Positions 6,761 to 15,247 of a stretch of 31,972 nucleotides of DNA are shown in pieces. The position numbers and the translations under genes are program-made. The DNA is from Picosynechococcus sp. PCC 7002 (GTDB lineage: Bacteria; Cyanobacteriota; Cyanobacteriia; Cyanobacteriales; MRBY01). The notes beneath the pieces were generated by a model. It was not told the origin of the DNA. It ran no database searches and saw nothing but the letters and a program-made list of their open reading frames with translations. The number at the start of each line of letters is the position of its first letter. Position 1 is the stretch's first letter. The stretch is from assembly GCF_963860125.1 (NCBI RefSeq), contig NZ_CAWLFA010000004.1, forward strand, positions 1 to 31,972, in the 5' to 3' direction.

Positions 6761-7717
6761 TTATATCAAGCACTCGTTAAAACCGCACCGCAGTTCGACC
6801 TCGTCTAAATCGCGACCGATAAAGACCAGTTCATTGCGCCGCGTTTCTCCCGCTTGCCAAGGGCGTCCTGGACGGCCATCTAGAGTCATGTGTACACCTT
6901 GGAATACGAAGCGACGGCTGGCATTGTCCATGTCGAGAATGCCTTTCATACGGAAAAGATCGGGCCCACGGGCTTGTACCAATTGATAGAGCCAGCGATT
7001 AAATTGTTCGCCATTGACGACACCCGTTTCCTGAATCGAAATTGAGGTTACGGTTTCGTCGTGGTCATGGGCAGCTTCGTCGAGAAACTCTGGATCGATA
7101 CTGAGAGCATTCTTTAGATCGAAAGCACCCACCCCCAGCACCGTGTCCAGTGAAATTTTGCAGTGTTGCGTCTGGTGAATTTTGGCGATCGCATTCATAA
7201 TCCGAATGCGCTGCTCTAGCTCTTCTAGAATGAACGGCGACACTAGATCGACTTTATTCAGCAAAATCACATCAGCGAAAGCAATTTGTTCTTGGGCTTC
7301 ACTACTATCCCAATGCTCCCAGATGTACTTAGCATCAACGACGGTGACAATGGCGTCTAATAACAAGCGAGAGCGCATCACTTCATCCATAAAAAAGGAC
7401 TGAATGACCGGCGCCGGATCAGCTAGCCCCGTCGTTTCAATCATTAAGTAGTCAAAATCTTCGGAGCGCTCCATCAAATTGCTGACAATTCGGATTAGGT
7501 CACTCCGCACCGTGCAGCAGATACAACCATTGTTCATCTCGAAGATTTCTTCATCAGCATCAATCACCAATTGGTTGTCAATGCCGATCTCTCCAAACTC
7601 ATTCACAATAACAGCGATACGCTTACCGTGTTGAGCGGTCAAAATATAGTTGAGTAGAGTGGTTTTACCGGCACCTAAATACCCGGTTAAGACAGTAGTT
7701 GGAATCAGGCCTTGCAA
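6761..7717 (-). CDS. CobW/P47K-type GTPase metallochaperone for nitrile hydratase
   Basis: This 318-residue COG0523 GTPase probably loads or activates the metal centre. Walker A GYLGAGKTT is at residues 12-20, the family metal motif GCICC at 64-68, ETTGLADP near 94 and NKVDLV further on. A CobW C-terminal domain (GILDMDNASRRFVFQGV) completes it. The start is TTG at 7717; a GGAGGA site eight bases upstream supports it, and the upstream ATG is in another frame. It is first in the operon. P47K-type activators are best known with iron-type enzymes, yet the alpha subunit here is of the cobalt class and a P14K-like protein is also present, an unusual combination. Confidence 0.92.
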   Translation of the reverse strand: MQGLIPTTVLTGYLGAGKTTLLNYILTAQHGKRIAVIVNEFGEIGIDNQLVIDADEEIFEMNNGCICCTVRSDLIRIVSNLMERSEDFDYLMIETTGLADPAPVIQSFFMDEVMRSRLLLDAIVTVVDAKYIWEHWDSSEAQEQIAFADVILLNKVDLVSPFILEELEQRIRIMNAIAKIHQTQHCKISLDTVLGVGAFDLKNALSIDPEFLDEAAHDHDETVTSISIQETGVVNGEQFNRWLYQLVQARGPDLFRMKGILDMDNASRRFVFQGVHMTLDGRPGRPWQAGETRRNELVFIGRDLDEVELRCGFNECLI

Positions 7718-7915
7718 AGATTTTATCCTCCATAAAACACCTATCTAGCTCTAAATTTATCAATTGGATTTATATTAAAAAACTGCTTTGTTAGATAGCT
7801 CATCACAACATCGAAAAGGACAATATGACTCAAATTAACTTATATCGTTTTTTCTGCAGCTTACTAAAATAAAGATAAGATGTGAAGACGAAATAAACCG
7901 TATATTTGACGACAC

Positions 7916-7950
7916 AAAAAAACTAAATTTACAAACATTTTAGTTTTTTT
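7916..7950. terminator. Symmetrical hairpin with A-run and T-run
   Basis: A 12-bp stem made of a run of seven As plus CTAAA (7916-7927) and its complement ending in a T-run (7939-7950), with an 11-base loop. It could work as a terminator in both directions and would insulate the nitrile hydratase promoter region. It is AT-rich, so strength is uncertain. Confidence 0.45.
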
Positions 7951-8339
7951 TGGACGGATATATGAGTCATTAATGTGTCACTGTGTTAAGAATAAATGTT
8001 TATAACATGGTCTACAACTGAACTATTTCAAGTTGTTTCATCCACAAAATCTGTTTTATGGCATGGCTTCTAATGAGGCTTATATCTAAGACATCTACTG
8101 TCTTAGACTTCTCTCCATTTCAGTGGTCATGCTGACCATACAAATATTTCAGTCCCCTTTTAGAGATTTACTCCAAATTTCTTTCTTCTTTGAGCAATCA
8201 CAATTGTCATCAAGAGTATTCCCAACATCAGGGACAAAAGTTCTCTAATAATCATTGATGAGGGCGATCGCCAACACATTCAAAAATTTCTGCCATTTTC
8301 TGACAGAAGAAGTCCCCAGCCGATTGTGGATATTTTGCG

Positions 8340-8640
8340 CTTCGTCAAAAAAACCTTCCAGAGGTGTATAAGGTGTGGGGAAATTTCCTCGGCTTGACCA
8401 GAAGGTAATTGAATACAACTGCTCAGTTATTTCTAGCTGTACGCTGGGGATTTGGTGATAGTCTGCTGGCTTCTTGCTGGTGTTTTGCCCCCGGTTTGCT
8501 GGATTTTCTCAAGATGCTGGGATTATTGGCAGTTATTGCGAATATAATCTTTCTTGAGTTGTTCAAGCTTTAGTAAAACACCACTTAATCCCCACCAGAT
8601 AACCAGCATTCCACCATCAAGACTAATTACAAACAATTGT
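8340..8640 (+). repeat. Left arm of a diverged inverted duplication
   Basis: Read forwards, this segment matches the reverse complement of 11125-10830 over about 300 bp, with blocks of high identity. One core of 24 bases (8363-8386, beginning GGTGTATAAGGTG) is identical to 11103-11080 on the other strand. Further blocks such as GTTTGCTGG, CTCAAGA, GGGATTATT, TATTGCGAAT and CCAGATAACCAGCA follow in the same order. The arms enclose the actin-like segregation operon. Confidence 0.8.
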
Positions 8641-8670
8641 ACTGACTAAGGCTTCATTCGTCCGCCGCTT

Positions 8671-8696
8671 AAAAAAAGACCCCCATTGCGGGGGCC
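8671..8696 (-). terminator. Rho-independent terminator of the actin-like operon
   Basis: On the minus strand the sequence reads a GC-rich stem, CCCCC-loop-GGGGG (8690-8694 with 8680-8684, five-base loop), followed by seven Ts. It lies about 40 bp after the stop of the last gene of the segregation operon (8734), in the right place and orientation. Confidence 0.85.
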
Positions 8697-8733
8697 ATCA
8701 ACAAATGAGCCATGCTAGGAATTGAACGGATGG

Positions 8734-9234
8734 CTATTCCGCATCGAAGCCTGATTCTTCTGGTAGTGCGCGGATATCAGACATATCTAAGGTTTCGTCT
8801 CCGTACAGAACAGCATCAAATCTCCGTTGAAATGCCTCGGAGCGCCCAATCTCATTGAGCCGTTTCCAAAAGGAATCCACAATGATTTGACGAGCGACAG
8901 CCTGTTGCTCCTTCAGGACATGTGGCGTTTGTTCAATCACATGGTCGGCATAGATAGCTGATTCTCGTTCAAGGCGATCGCTGAGTTCCGTCTTTAACGT
9001 TGCATTGCTTGGCTTGGATTTGACCACGGGTTCAATGGGTTGATTGATGACTAGGGAAATTGCCTGTTTGTAGGTCTTGTTTTCCTGGCGCACGAGATGC
9101 CAGACCTGGTCTAGTAGGGCGGTCTGGGCTGGGGTAAATTCCTCGGTGTTGAGATCAATGGCCAAAGCCTCCAGGACTTGGTTGAGCTTGGTCATTGAGG
9201 TTTGGTATTGGGTGATGATGTCTTGTTTATTCAT
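8734..9234 (-). CDS. Unknown protein, third gene of the actin-like segregation operon
   Basis: The 166-residue soluble protein (MNKQDIITQYQTSMTKLNQVLEAL) is not recognised. It is rich in helix-forming residues, with a charged C-terminus (SDIRALPEESGFDAE) and no membrane segment, signal or catalytic motif. It starts 11 bp after the upstream gene and ends at the operon terminator, so it is expressed with the actin-like protein. It may be a DNA-binding or filament-regulating component of plasmid segregation; that is only inferred from position. Confidence 0.65.
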   Translation of the reverse strand: MNKQDIITQYQTSMTKLNQVLEALAIDLNTEEFTPAQTALLDQVWHLVRQENKTYKQAISLVINQPIEPVVKSKPSNATLKTELSDRLERESAIYADHVIEQTPHVLKEQQAVARQIIVDSFWKRLNEIGRSEAFQRRFDAVLYGDETLDMSDIRALPEESGFDAE

Positions 9235-9245
9235 GGGTCAATGCC

Positions 9246-9644
9246 TCAAAAGGTGTCCTTCGCAAATAATCTGGGGCTAAAACAGGGGGCAGCATTAGCC
9301 TCAGTATCAGCTTCAATCCCTTCTTCGTCTCCGTCTCCGTCTCCATTAAATTTTTCCAATCGTGACAATGCTTGTGAATCTTCCAGAGATGAGGGAGAGA
9401 GACTATTAATCAAGGCAGTCAGTTGGTTAATTGCTTGGGATAGACGCCGGATTGAGAGTTCTGCTTGGTCTTTGATTTGCTCTGGTGTCGCGCCTCGTTT
9501 TTGTAGGATCCGGGGATAGTGCAGGAGCAGGAGGGCATCTTCTAGTTCTTTCTGTAGACTTCTACCCTCACTCTGTTTGAAGTCTTCCAGGATCTGCCGC
9601 AATGGACTATCTGTATCACTACGGAAAAAGTGTTGTTTACTCAT
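9246..9644 (-). CDS. Unknown small protein, candidate ParR-like adaptor
   Basis: The 132-residue protein starts MSKQHFFRSDTDSPLRQILEDFKQSEGRSLQKELEDALLLLHYPRIL and has a central helical part (IRRLSQAINQLTALINSL). It then has a very acidic stretch with GDGDGDEEG, encoded by tandem six-base units (CCGTCT on the plus strand, about 9328-9344). It lies 10 bp after the actin-like gene. ParM-type systems carry a small centromere-binding adaptor gene directly downstream, so this is the natural candidate. I cannot recognise a ribbon-helix-helix with confidence. Confidence 0.6.
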   Translation of the reverse strand: MSKQHFFRSDTDSPLRQILEDFKQSEGRSLQKELEDALLLLHYPRILQKRGATPEQIKDQAELSIRRLSQAINQLTALINSLSPSSLEDSQALSRLEKFNGDGDGDEEGIEADTEANAAPCFSPRLFAKDTF

Positions 9645-9654
9645 TTTGTTATCT

Positions 9655-10641
9655 CTATAGGCTGTGTAAAAGTCCGTAGCTGTCCACCAGACGGCGGGCC
9701 ATCACCCGATCCTTAATGCCTGATTTCACGACCCCCCGGGCCAGATGATTCGCCCAGCTCACTTTCCCTGATAAATGGCCCATGATTTCTTGTTCCAGGA
9801 GCATTGCTGCGCCACCACCGCACACCACATAGTCCACGGGGTTTTGTTCAGTGAGAAATAGCCGGATTTGTTGCCAATACAGAGGGAGACATTTTTTTAT
9901 CTCCTGTTGGAGTTCTGGGCGGAGATTTTTCCCGGTGAAAATCATCTCTGCGAGGGCTATTTCATCCTTATGGCCTGTACGCTTCTGCACTTCTTGCACC
10001 AGCCACCGAAAGCCGAGGTTATTGGTCACTGATTCCATCACTGAGGGATAACCTTTGTCGGTCACTAACCATGAGGTATTACGATGACCAATTACCAATA
10101 CAGCAACCCGGGCTAATTGGGGGTTAATTTTTCTGGGCAATCCCTGAAGAAAGAGCCCTGCGCCTTCTGGGCAGATGGTGATTTCGTTGAGATCTAGGGA
10201 TAGAGATCTCCCGCAATAGAGGACTGTTTCCTGGGCGGCGACTAATCCTTCTTCTAGGCGGTCTTTTGTGACATATTCATCAAAGGGCAACAGAATCCCC
10301 AGGTCGATGGGTAATGTTTCCTGGATGAGGGTCTGCACATGGCATAGCACCCCCAGGATTTTGTACAGGGCTTTGATGTATTTCAGGTCATTGTTCCGGA
10401 TAGCCGAACCTTGAAATTTCTTGGCACTAGCTCCCAGGAGATAGCAGGCTTCTTTATGGGATATCCAGGCATTTTCAACGTGGGTATAGTTCATCCCCCA
10501 CCCAGCAGATTTCGGATAGTCCGGGGGCACTGCCGCGCAATAGGGGGCCATGGTAAAGCATTGGATTGAATCTCCCTCTCGCTGGTAGACCACTTTCGTG
10601 GCGCTACTGCCGGGGTCAATAACGATTTTGAGTTTGGACAT
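9655..10641 (-). CDS. Actin-like plasmid segregation ATPase (ParM/StbA type)
   Basis: This 328-residue actin-fold protein would polymerise with ATP and push plasmid copies apart. The phosphate-1 loop IDPGSSATKVVY is at residues 8-19. A second phosphate loop around VAVLVIGHRNTSWLV is present, and the adenosine motif VVCGGGAAMLL is near residue 280. The length is normal for ParM-like proteins. GGAGG precedes the ATG by seven bases. It begins an operon of three genes ending in a terminator at 8671. With parA the plasmid has two different partition machineries. The family is clear, but the precise actin-like clade is not. Confidence 0.85.
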   Translation of the reverse strand: MSKLKIVIDPGSSATKVVYQREGDSIQCFTMAPYCAAVPPDYPKSAGWGMNYTHVENAWISHKEACYLLGASAKKFQGSAIRNNDLKYIKALYKILGVLCHVQTLIQETLPIDLGILLPFDEYVTKDRLEEGLVAAQETVLYCGRSLSLDLNEITICPEGAGLFLQGLPRKINPQLARVAVLVIGHRNTSWLVTDKGYPSVMESVTNNLGFRWLVQEVQKRTGHKDEIALAEMIFTGKNLRPELQQEIKKCLPLYWQQIRLFLTEQNPVDYVVCGGGAAMLLEQEIMGHLSGKVSWANHLARGVVKSGIKDRVMARRLVDSYGLLHSL

Positions 10642-11278
10642 AGTTCTTACCTCCTGACCCTAAAGAGGAAATGCCCTGAACAGCACGGATAGAAGTGATT
10701 TATTTGTTACACAACTTCACAATGGTTCGTCTGCAGAAGCTGTGATTGCCTGAGGTAAGTCTTGGTTCGGGGGGCCAAATTTTTGCTGAGGATTTTCTCT
10801 CTTTGAGGTTTAGTCTGAAGGGTAAAGTTGTATTACTGTTTACCCTGATGGTTAATTGCTGGTTATCTGCTGGGGATTGGGTGGTATTTTGCTAAAGTCT
10901 GGATAGGTCAAAACAGATTTCATTCGCAATAGTTGTTGAATAATCCCGGTTTCTTGAGAATTGCCAGCAAACAACAGGCAATAAGCCACCTAGCCATGGG
11001 CAAAGCGCCATCAACTTCTGACTGTCTAGCCACGGAATCAGAAGCACCCTCTGCCGTTTATCTTCTAGTCAAAGAGAGAAAATTTCCCCACACCTTATAC
11101 ACCGCCGGAGGTTTTTTTCTGGCGGAGGCAAAATCGCTGCTATCGGAAGCAGATTTCCTTGGGTCGGAAAAACAGAGAAAATTTCATCTTTCGCAAAAAC
11201 TTCAACGCAAAATTTCAGCGGTCTTCACATTTTTGCGGGACGAGAAAGGACAGACTCTTCTCTGAATGAGCCCGAAAT
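10642..11278. other. Region upstream of the actin-like operon, with the right duplication arm
   Basis: The part next to 10641 should hold the promoter and perhaps the centromere of the actin-like operon; no clear boxes were seen. From 10830 to 11125 it is the right arm of the inverted duplication. A plus-strand open frame of 110 codons (10933-11265) crosses it. A short peptide from it, ending KFPHTLYT, is also readable in the left arm, but the left copy has no open gene, so a coding role is doubtful. Confidence 0.5.
10830..11125 (-). repeat. Right arm of a diverged inverted duplication
   Basis: This arm corresponds, in reverse complement, to 8340-8640. The identical 24-base core is at 11080-11103. 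The arms differ by many substitutions and small gaps, so the duplication is old or the arms are separate members of a repeat family. The space between the arms is almost exactly the actin-like operon with its terminator. Confidence 0.8.
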
Positions 11279-11677
11279 CTAAATAAACAAGCCTGGATCA
11301 ACATTAAAAATGCGGCCTAATGCCCTGGCTTGAGATTTACTGATGCTCCTTTTTCCATTAACAACCTCGGAAACAACCCCGCTTGAGCCGATCACTCCCA
11401 CTAAATCTTTTTGGCTCATGCCATTCGCCTCCATCAAATGCTGTAACACTTCATGGGGAGAAACCTTCGATATCGAAAAATGCTTTGTCTCATACTGTTC
11501 CACCAACAGTACAAGGAGCTTGAGTAGGGACTGTTCAGCTAAGCTTTTTTTCTGCTGAAAGAGTAGACCTTCTACCCGCGCCAATGTCTGCTCATACTCA
11601 GCTTCAGTCTCGATGACCTTGGGCATAGCATCCATTAGAAGTTGGGCATAGTTTTGTTTATCTAAAGTAGGGGTCAT
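11279..11677 (-). CDS. higA: HigA-type antitoxin with helix-turn-helix
   Basis: The 132-residue antitoxin has an N-terminal helical toxin-binding region (VIETEAEYEQTLARVEGLL) and a C-terminal XRE-type helix-turn-helix at about residues 80-125 (MSQKDLVGVIGSSGVVSEVVNGKRSISKSQARALGRIF). It neutralises HigB and represses the shared promoter. The gene starts inside the end of the toxin gene, a 20-base overlap, with the toxin first: the reversed order typical of HigBA. A palindrome at 11987-12009 is the likely operator. Confidence 0.9.
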   Translation of the reverse strand: MTPTLDKQNYAQLLMDAMPKVIETEAEYEQTLARVEGLLFQQKKSLAEQSLLKLLVLLVEQYETKHFSISKVSPHEVLQHLMEANGMSQKDLVGVIGSSGVVSEVVNGKRSISKSQARALGRIFNVDPGLFI

Positions 11678-11960
11678 TTTTCCAAGTGTCCTTGTCGTAC
11701 TCAGCGTGGGTCAAAAAATATTTGTAGTAAACGGTTTGAGATGGGTAGTCGATGCCAACGATTAAGCGATATTTATTCCCCTTGATGTTAAATACAGTAA
11801 AATTTCCGACGGCCTCCGCGTCTCGATAGGTTTTCCGAACCTCTTCTAGATTTTGCCATTGGGCCTGCTTGATCACTGCATACCAAGCATCTAGGGCTGA
11901 TTTACTATCAGAGTATTTGGCTGCATCTTGCCTTAGTTTGCTGATGCTGATTAAGTGCAT
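11658..11960 (-). CDS. higB: HigB-type mRNA interferase toxin
   Basis: The 100-residue toxin begins MHLISISKLRQDAAKYSDSKSALDAWYAVIKQAQW and contains the family blocks FNIKGNKYRLIVGIDY and VYYKYFLTHAEYDK. HigB toxins of this RelE-like fold cut mRNA on the ribosome. AAAGGA lies five bases before the ATG. It comes before its antitoxin. The module sits directly beyond the trailer end of the CRISPR array, read away from it, and adds an addiction function to the plasmid. Confidence 0.9.
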   Translation of the reverse strand: MHLISISKLRQDAAKYSDSKSALDAWYAVIKQAQWQNLEEVRKTYRDAEAVGNFTVFNIKGNKYRLIVGIDYPSQTVYYKYFLTHAEYDKDTWKNDPYFR

Positions 11961-11986
11961 ATAGTCCTTTTCCCCAATAGTAACCG

Positions 11987-12009
11987 AATACTCTCAAAAT
12001 GAGAGTATT
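11987..12009. promoter_or_regulatory. Palindromic operator upstream of higBA
   Basis: The perfect arms AATACTCTC and GAGAGTATT are separated by five bases, 27 bp upstream of the higB start. A likely minus-strand -10 box (TACTAT) lies between the palindrome and the gene, so binding here could block the promoter. HigA is the obvious ligand. There is no T-run on either side, which argues against a terminator. Confidence 0.65.
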
Positions 12010-12084
12010 TAATAACAACTTCCAGGGCTGTTGTCCAGGTTAATAAAGTGGTAACTATCGCCATACATTGCCACGTGGACAAAT

Positions 12085-15035
12085 GTTTCAGTCCCGTAGT
12101 TGGGATTTAGTGGTTGGAAAGCGCCACTGAAGCAAACGTGAGCAACGCGGAAGCCAAGTTTCAGTCCCGTAATCGGGATTTAGTGGTTGGAAAGCAGCCC
12201 ACCCAAGATATCCCCGTCCGTGGGTCTTGTTTCAGTCCCGTAATCGGGATTTAGTGGTTGGAAAGTCTGCCACAAAAATCAAAGCCCCCATTTTTTCTTG
12301 TTTCAGTCCCGTAATCGGGATTTAGTGGTTGGAAAGTCGGCGAGGTCACCAAGGTCGGCTCCTGCCGCCGTGATTGAAGTTTCAGTCCCGTAATCGGGAT
12401 TTAGTGGTTGGAAAGGCGGGAACAACTTTGATGCGATCCGAAGTACCAATTGTTTCAGTCCCGTAATCGGGATTTAGTGGTTGGAAAGTTTGCCTTTTTG
12501 TTAATCTCCGCCATCATTGCAGCGTTTCAGTCCCGTAATCGGGATTTAGTGGTTGGAAAGTTTTTTATTCATAGTCCTAATAGAAAAGGCGATGCCCTGT
12601 TTCAGTCCCGTAATCGGGATTTAGTGGTTGGAAAGTCGCCATGGGCCAAATTAGAGCGCCAAGGGGAGAAAGTTTCAGTCCCGTAATCGGGATTTAGTGG
12701 TTGGAAAGCCGTTTCGATTAATTTCAGAGGGTGCAATTTGAGTGGTTTCAGTCCCGTAATCGGGATTTAGTGGTTGGAAAGAACGACAAGGCTTACAAGG
12801 GGGTAATTCGTGATTTGTTTCAGTCCCGTAATCGGGATTTAGTGGTTGGAAAGTAGGCAGGGGAGTGAAATGGTTTCATGTTGGGCTCATGTTTCAGTCC
12901 CGTAATCGGGATTTAGTGGTTGGAAAGCAGTAAGATGAAGGAGGTGGTGCATATCACTTGCGTTTCAGTCCCGTAATCGGGATTTAGTGGTTGGAAAGCT
13001 AGATTTGCTTATAGAGTTGACTGTTATCGGGACTTGTTTCAGTCCCGTAATCGGGATTTAGTGGTTGGAAAGATGATGGCGTTGCCAGCGTTCTCGGATT
13101 GGAGAATTTAACGTTTCAGTCCCGTAATCGGGATTTAGTGGTTGGAAAGCCCTGAGAAGTTTGGCTGTTTTGCTGACTGCGATCTGGTTTCAGTCCCGTA
13201 ATCGGGATTTAGTGGTTGGAAAGCATCGAGGCAGTAGAGCAAATCGCAGGCCACCTCATAGTTTCAGTCCCGTAATCGGGATTTAGTGGTTGGAAAGTCA
13301 TTGGGGTCTGCATTGGGGCCATCGCTATCGTCCTGTTTCAGTCCCGTAATCGGGATTTAGTGGTTGGAAAGTGGGACGCTCCGTAAGGTTTGGAGAATAG
13401 GGTCTAGTGTTTCAGTCCCGTAATCGGGATTTAGTGGTTGGAAAGCACTTCGTCGCTGATTGTCCACCGACTTGCGAGGGCTGCGTTTCAGTCCCGTAAA
13501 TCGGGATTTAGTGGTTGGAAAGATGCCCTTCTCTCATCGATGTTTGATTAAATCATCTGTTTCAGTCCCGTAATCGGGATTTAGTGGTTGGAAAGAAGCA
13601 TTTTCCCTGGTCGCCGCTGGTAGCTTGTGGCAGTTTCAGTCCCGTAGTCGGGATTTAGTGGTTGGAAAGGCGTAACTGTCCTAATTGTTTCTCAAGGCTT
13701 AAGTTTCAGTCCCGTAGTCGGGATTTAGTGGTTGGAAAGTGGTCTCCGTCTCGCAAACGTAGTCGCCGCTAATGTTTCAGTCCCGTAGTCGGGATTTAGT
13801 GGTTGGAAAGCCCTAGCTTTCGCCAACTGCTGCGGCAAATCTTCGTTTCAGTCCCGTAGTCGGGATTTAGTGGTTGGAAAGCAGTGCGATTCAGCGGTGG
13901 GATAAAGAAAAATTGGTTTCAGTCCCGTAGTCGGGATTTAGTGGTTGGAAAGCCGATTCGCAAGTTTCATCATCAATCCCCGTGATGTTTCAGTCCCGTA
14001 GTCGGGATTTAGTGGTTGGAAAGCGGAACGTCGCGCCGAAACCATCGCCAGGACGGGTTTCAGTCCCGTAGTCGGGATTTAGTGGTTGGAAAGTGATTAT
14101 GTTCAAGAAATCACAACGCAAAAGAAAAAGTTTCAGTCCCGTAGTCGGGATTTAGTGGTTGGAAAGTCAAGCGAGATACCCACCAGAAAGCCTTTGACCT
14201 GGTTTCAGTCCCGAGTCGGGATTTAGTGGTTGGAAAGGCGGCGGCTGATGTCGCCAATGCGGTTATCGATGGCCAGTTTCAGTCCCGTAGTCGGGATTTA
14301 GTGGTTGGAAAGTCCCAAGGGGGACAGGGCGGTGATCCTCGATGTTGCGTGTTTCAGTCCCGTAGTCGGGATTTAGTGGTTGGAAAGACTCGTCTATATA
14401 TACAGAGATTACTACAGAGATGTTTCAGTCCCGTAGTCGGGATTTAGTGGTTGGAAAGCGGGAAAGTAGCCTGTTTTGTGGAGAATTGCAGGCGTTTCAG
14501 TCCCGTAGTCGGGATTTAGTGGTTGGAAAGTCCTTCCAAGTCGCAAGCCAAACTTGCTTATCCTTGTTTCAGTCCCGTAGTCGGGATTTAGTGGTTGGAA
14601 AGCACGCAGCACAATGATGTGACCACTACGGGTGAATTGTTTCAGTCCCGTAGTCGGGATTTAGTGGTTGGAAAGGATTGGTTTGGTCGGTCATGGTCTG
14701 CCTTGATGGCGGTTTCAGTCCCGTAGTCGGGATTTAGTGGTTGGAAAGTCAATCGTAGCGATTCAGGCCCAGGCGGTAGCAAGTTTCAGTCCCGTAGTCG
14801 GGATTTAGTGGTTGGAAAGTTCTGTTCCGCCTCAATCGCTGCAAGGGCATCCTGGTTTCAGTCCCGTAGTCGGGATTTAGTGGTTGGAAAGCCAACGCGA
14901 TCTATCACGGTTGCTTCGATAAAAAGTTTCAGTCCCGTAGTCGGGATTTAGTGGTTGGAAAGCCTCTTTGAGACGAAAAACAGCGCCAACGCCTGGGTGT
15001 TTCAGTCCCGTAGTCGGGATTTAGTGGTTGGAAAG
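12085..15035 (-). CRISPR. Type I-D CRISPR array, 41 repeats and 40 spacers
   Basis: A 37-base repeat occurs 41 times with spacers of mostly 34-38 bases. On the plus strand it reads GTTTCAGTCCCG, TAATCGGGATTTAG, TGGTTGGAAAG. Transcription is on the minus strand: the repeat then ends GGGACTGAAAC, giving the handle ACTGAAAC, and the array follows the cas genes in the same direction. The repeat most distant from cas2 (12085-12121) is degenerate, which marks the trailer end. Repeats 2-21 (12158-13595) carry TAATC in the loop; repeats 22-41 (13633-15035) carry TAGTC. Repeat 20 has one inserted base and repeat 30 one deleted base, both in the loop. The stem TCCCG/CGGGA is kept in all but the terminal repeat. 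No spacer was seen to match this plasmid. Confidence 0.98.
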
Positions 15036-15247
15036 GCCCGCGATCCAGAAACCTGACGATACCTAGCTTTGCGAAGCTTATTTGGCAGATGTATCCCCAT
15101 GAATCTGATTTTACCAACGATCGCCACGCAAGTTGTTGACCTTCAAGTATCGAAAAGTATTGAATTTTCAAGGTTCTAGAGATTTTGGCGAAGTCCCTAG
15201 GGTTTTTGGTCACGCTATGGGTTTGCCAACTTGATTTTAGGTCAAAT
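15036..15247 (-). promoter_or_regulatory. CRISPR leader
   Basis: This is a 212-bp non-coding, AT-rich stretch between the cas2 stop and the first repeat to be transcribed. The trailer-side degeneracy of the array and the direction of the cas genes both put the leader here. It should hold the array promoter and the signals for spacer insertion. Minus-strand boxes resembling TTGACC and TTGAAA are present, but no well-spaced promoter could be chosen by eye. Confidence 0.7.

Larger units (their letters stand above)
7718..8670. other. AT-rich non-coding region upstream of the nitrile hydratase operon
   Basis: About 950 bp with no credible gene. It should hold the promoter of the nitrile hydratase operon, which reads leftwards, but no clear promoter boxes stood out. 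It contains three clean inverted repeats: 7916-7950, 8086-8106 (CTAAGACA, 5-base loop) and 8124-8138 (TGGTCA, 3-base loop). The right part (8340-8640) is one arm of a large diverged inverted duplication whose other arm is at 10830-11125. Confidence 0.5.

Noticed and set aside
8594..8607. Two ACCAGA/ACCAGC octads in the left duplication arm as partition sites
   Set aside because: Only two units are in phase, and neighbouring positions do not continue the pattern, so chance is likely.
10933..11265. Plus-strand open frame of 110 codons as a gene
   Set aside because: It crosses the diverged repeat arm, has no ribosome binding site and no family similarity, and the other arm has no open counterpart. 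It is kept only as a finding on possible remnant coding.
12450..12686. Open frame of 78 codons with a repeated peptide (FQSRNRDLVVGK)
   Set aside because: It is the CRISPR repeat read as protein; the same artefact occurs at 14226-14617 on both strands.
12085..15035. Self-targeting spacers against this plasmid
   Set aside because: Reading the spacers against the genes here by eye gave no convincing match; a computed search would be needed to be sure.
15036..15247. A specific promoter for the CRISPR array
   Set aside because: Several TTGA-type boxes are present, but none has a good -10 at proper spacing.
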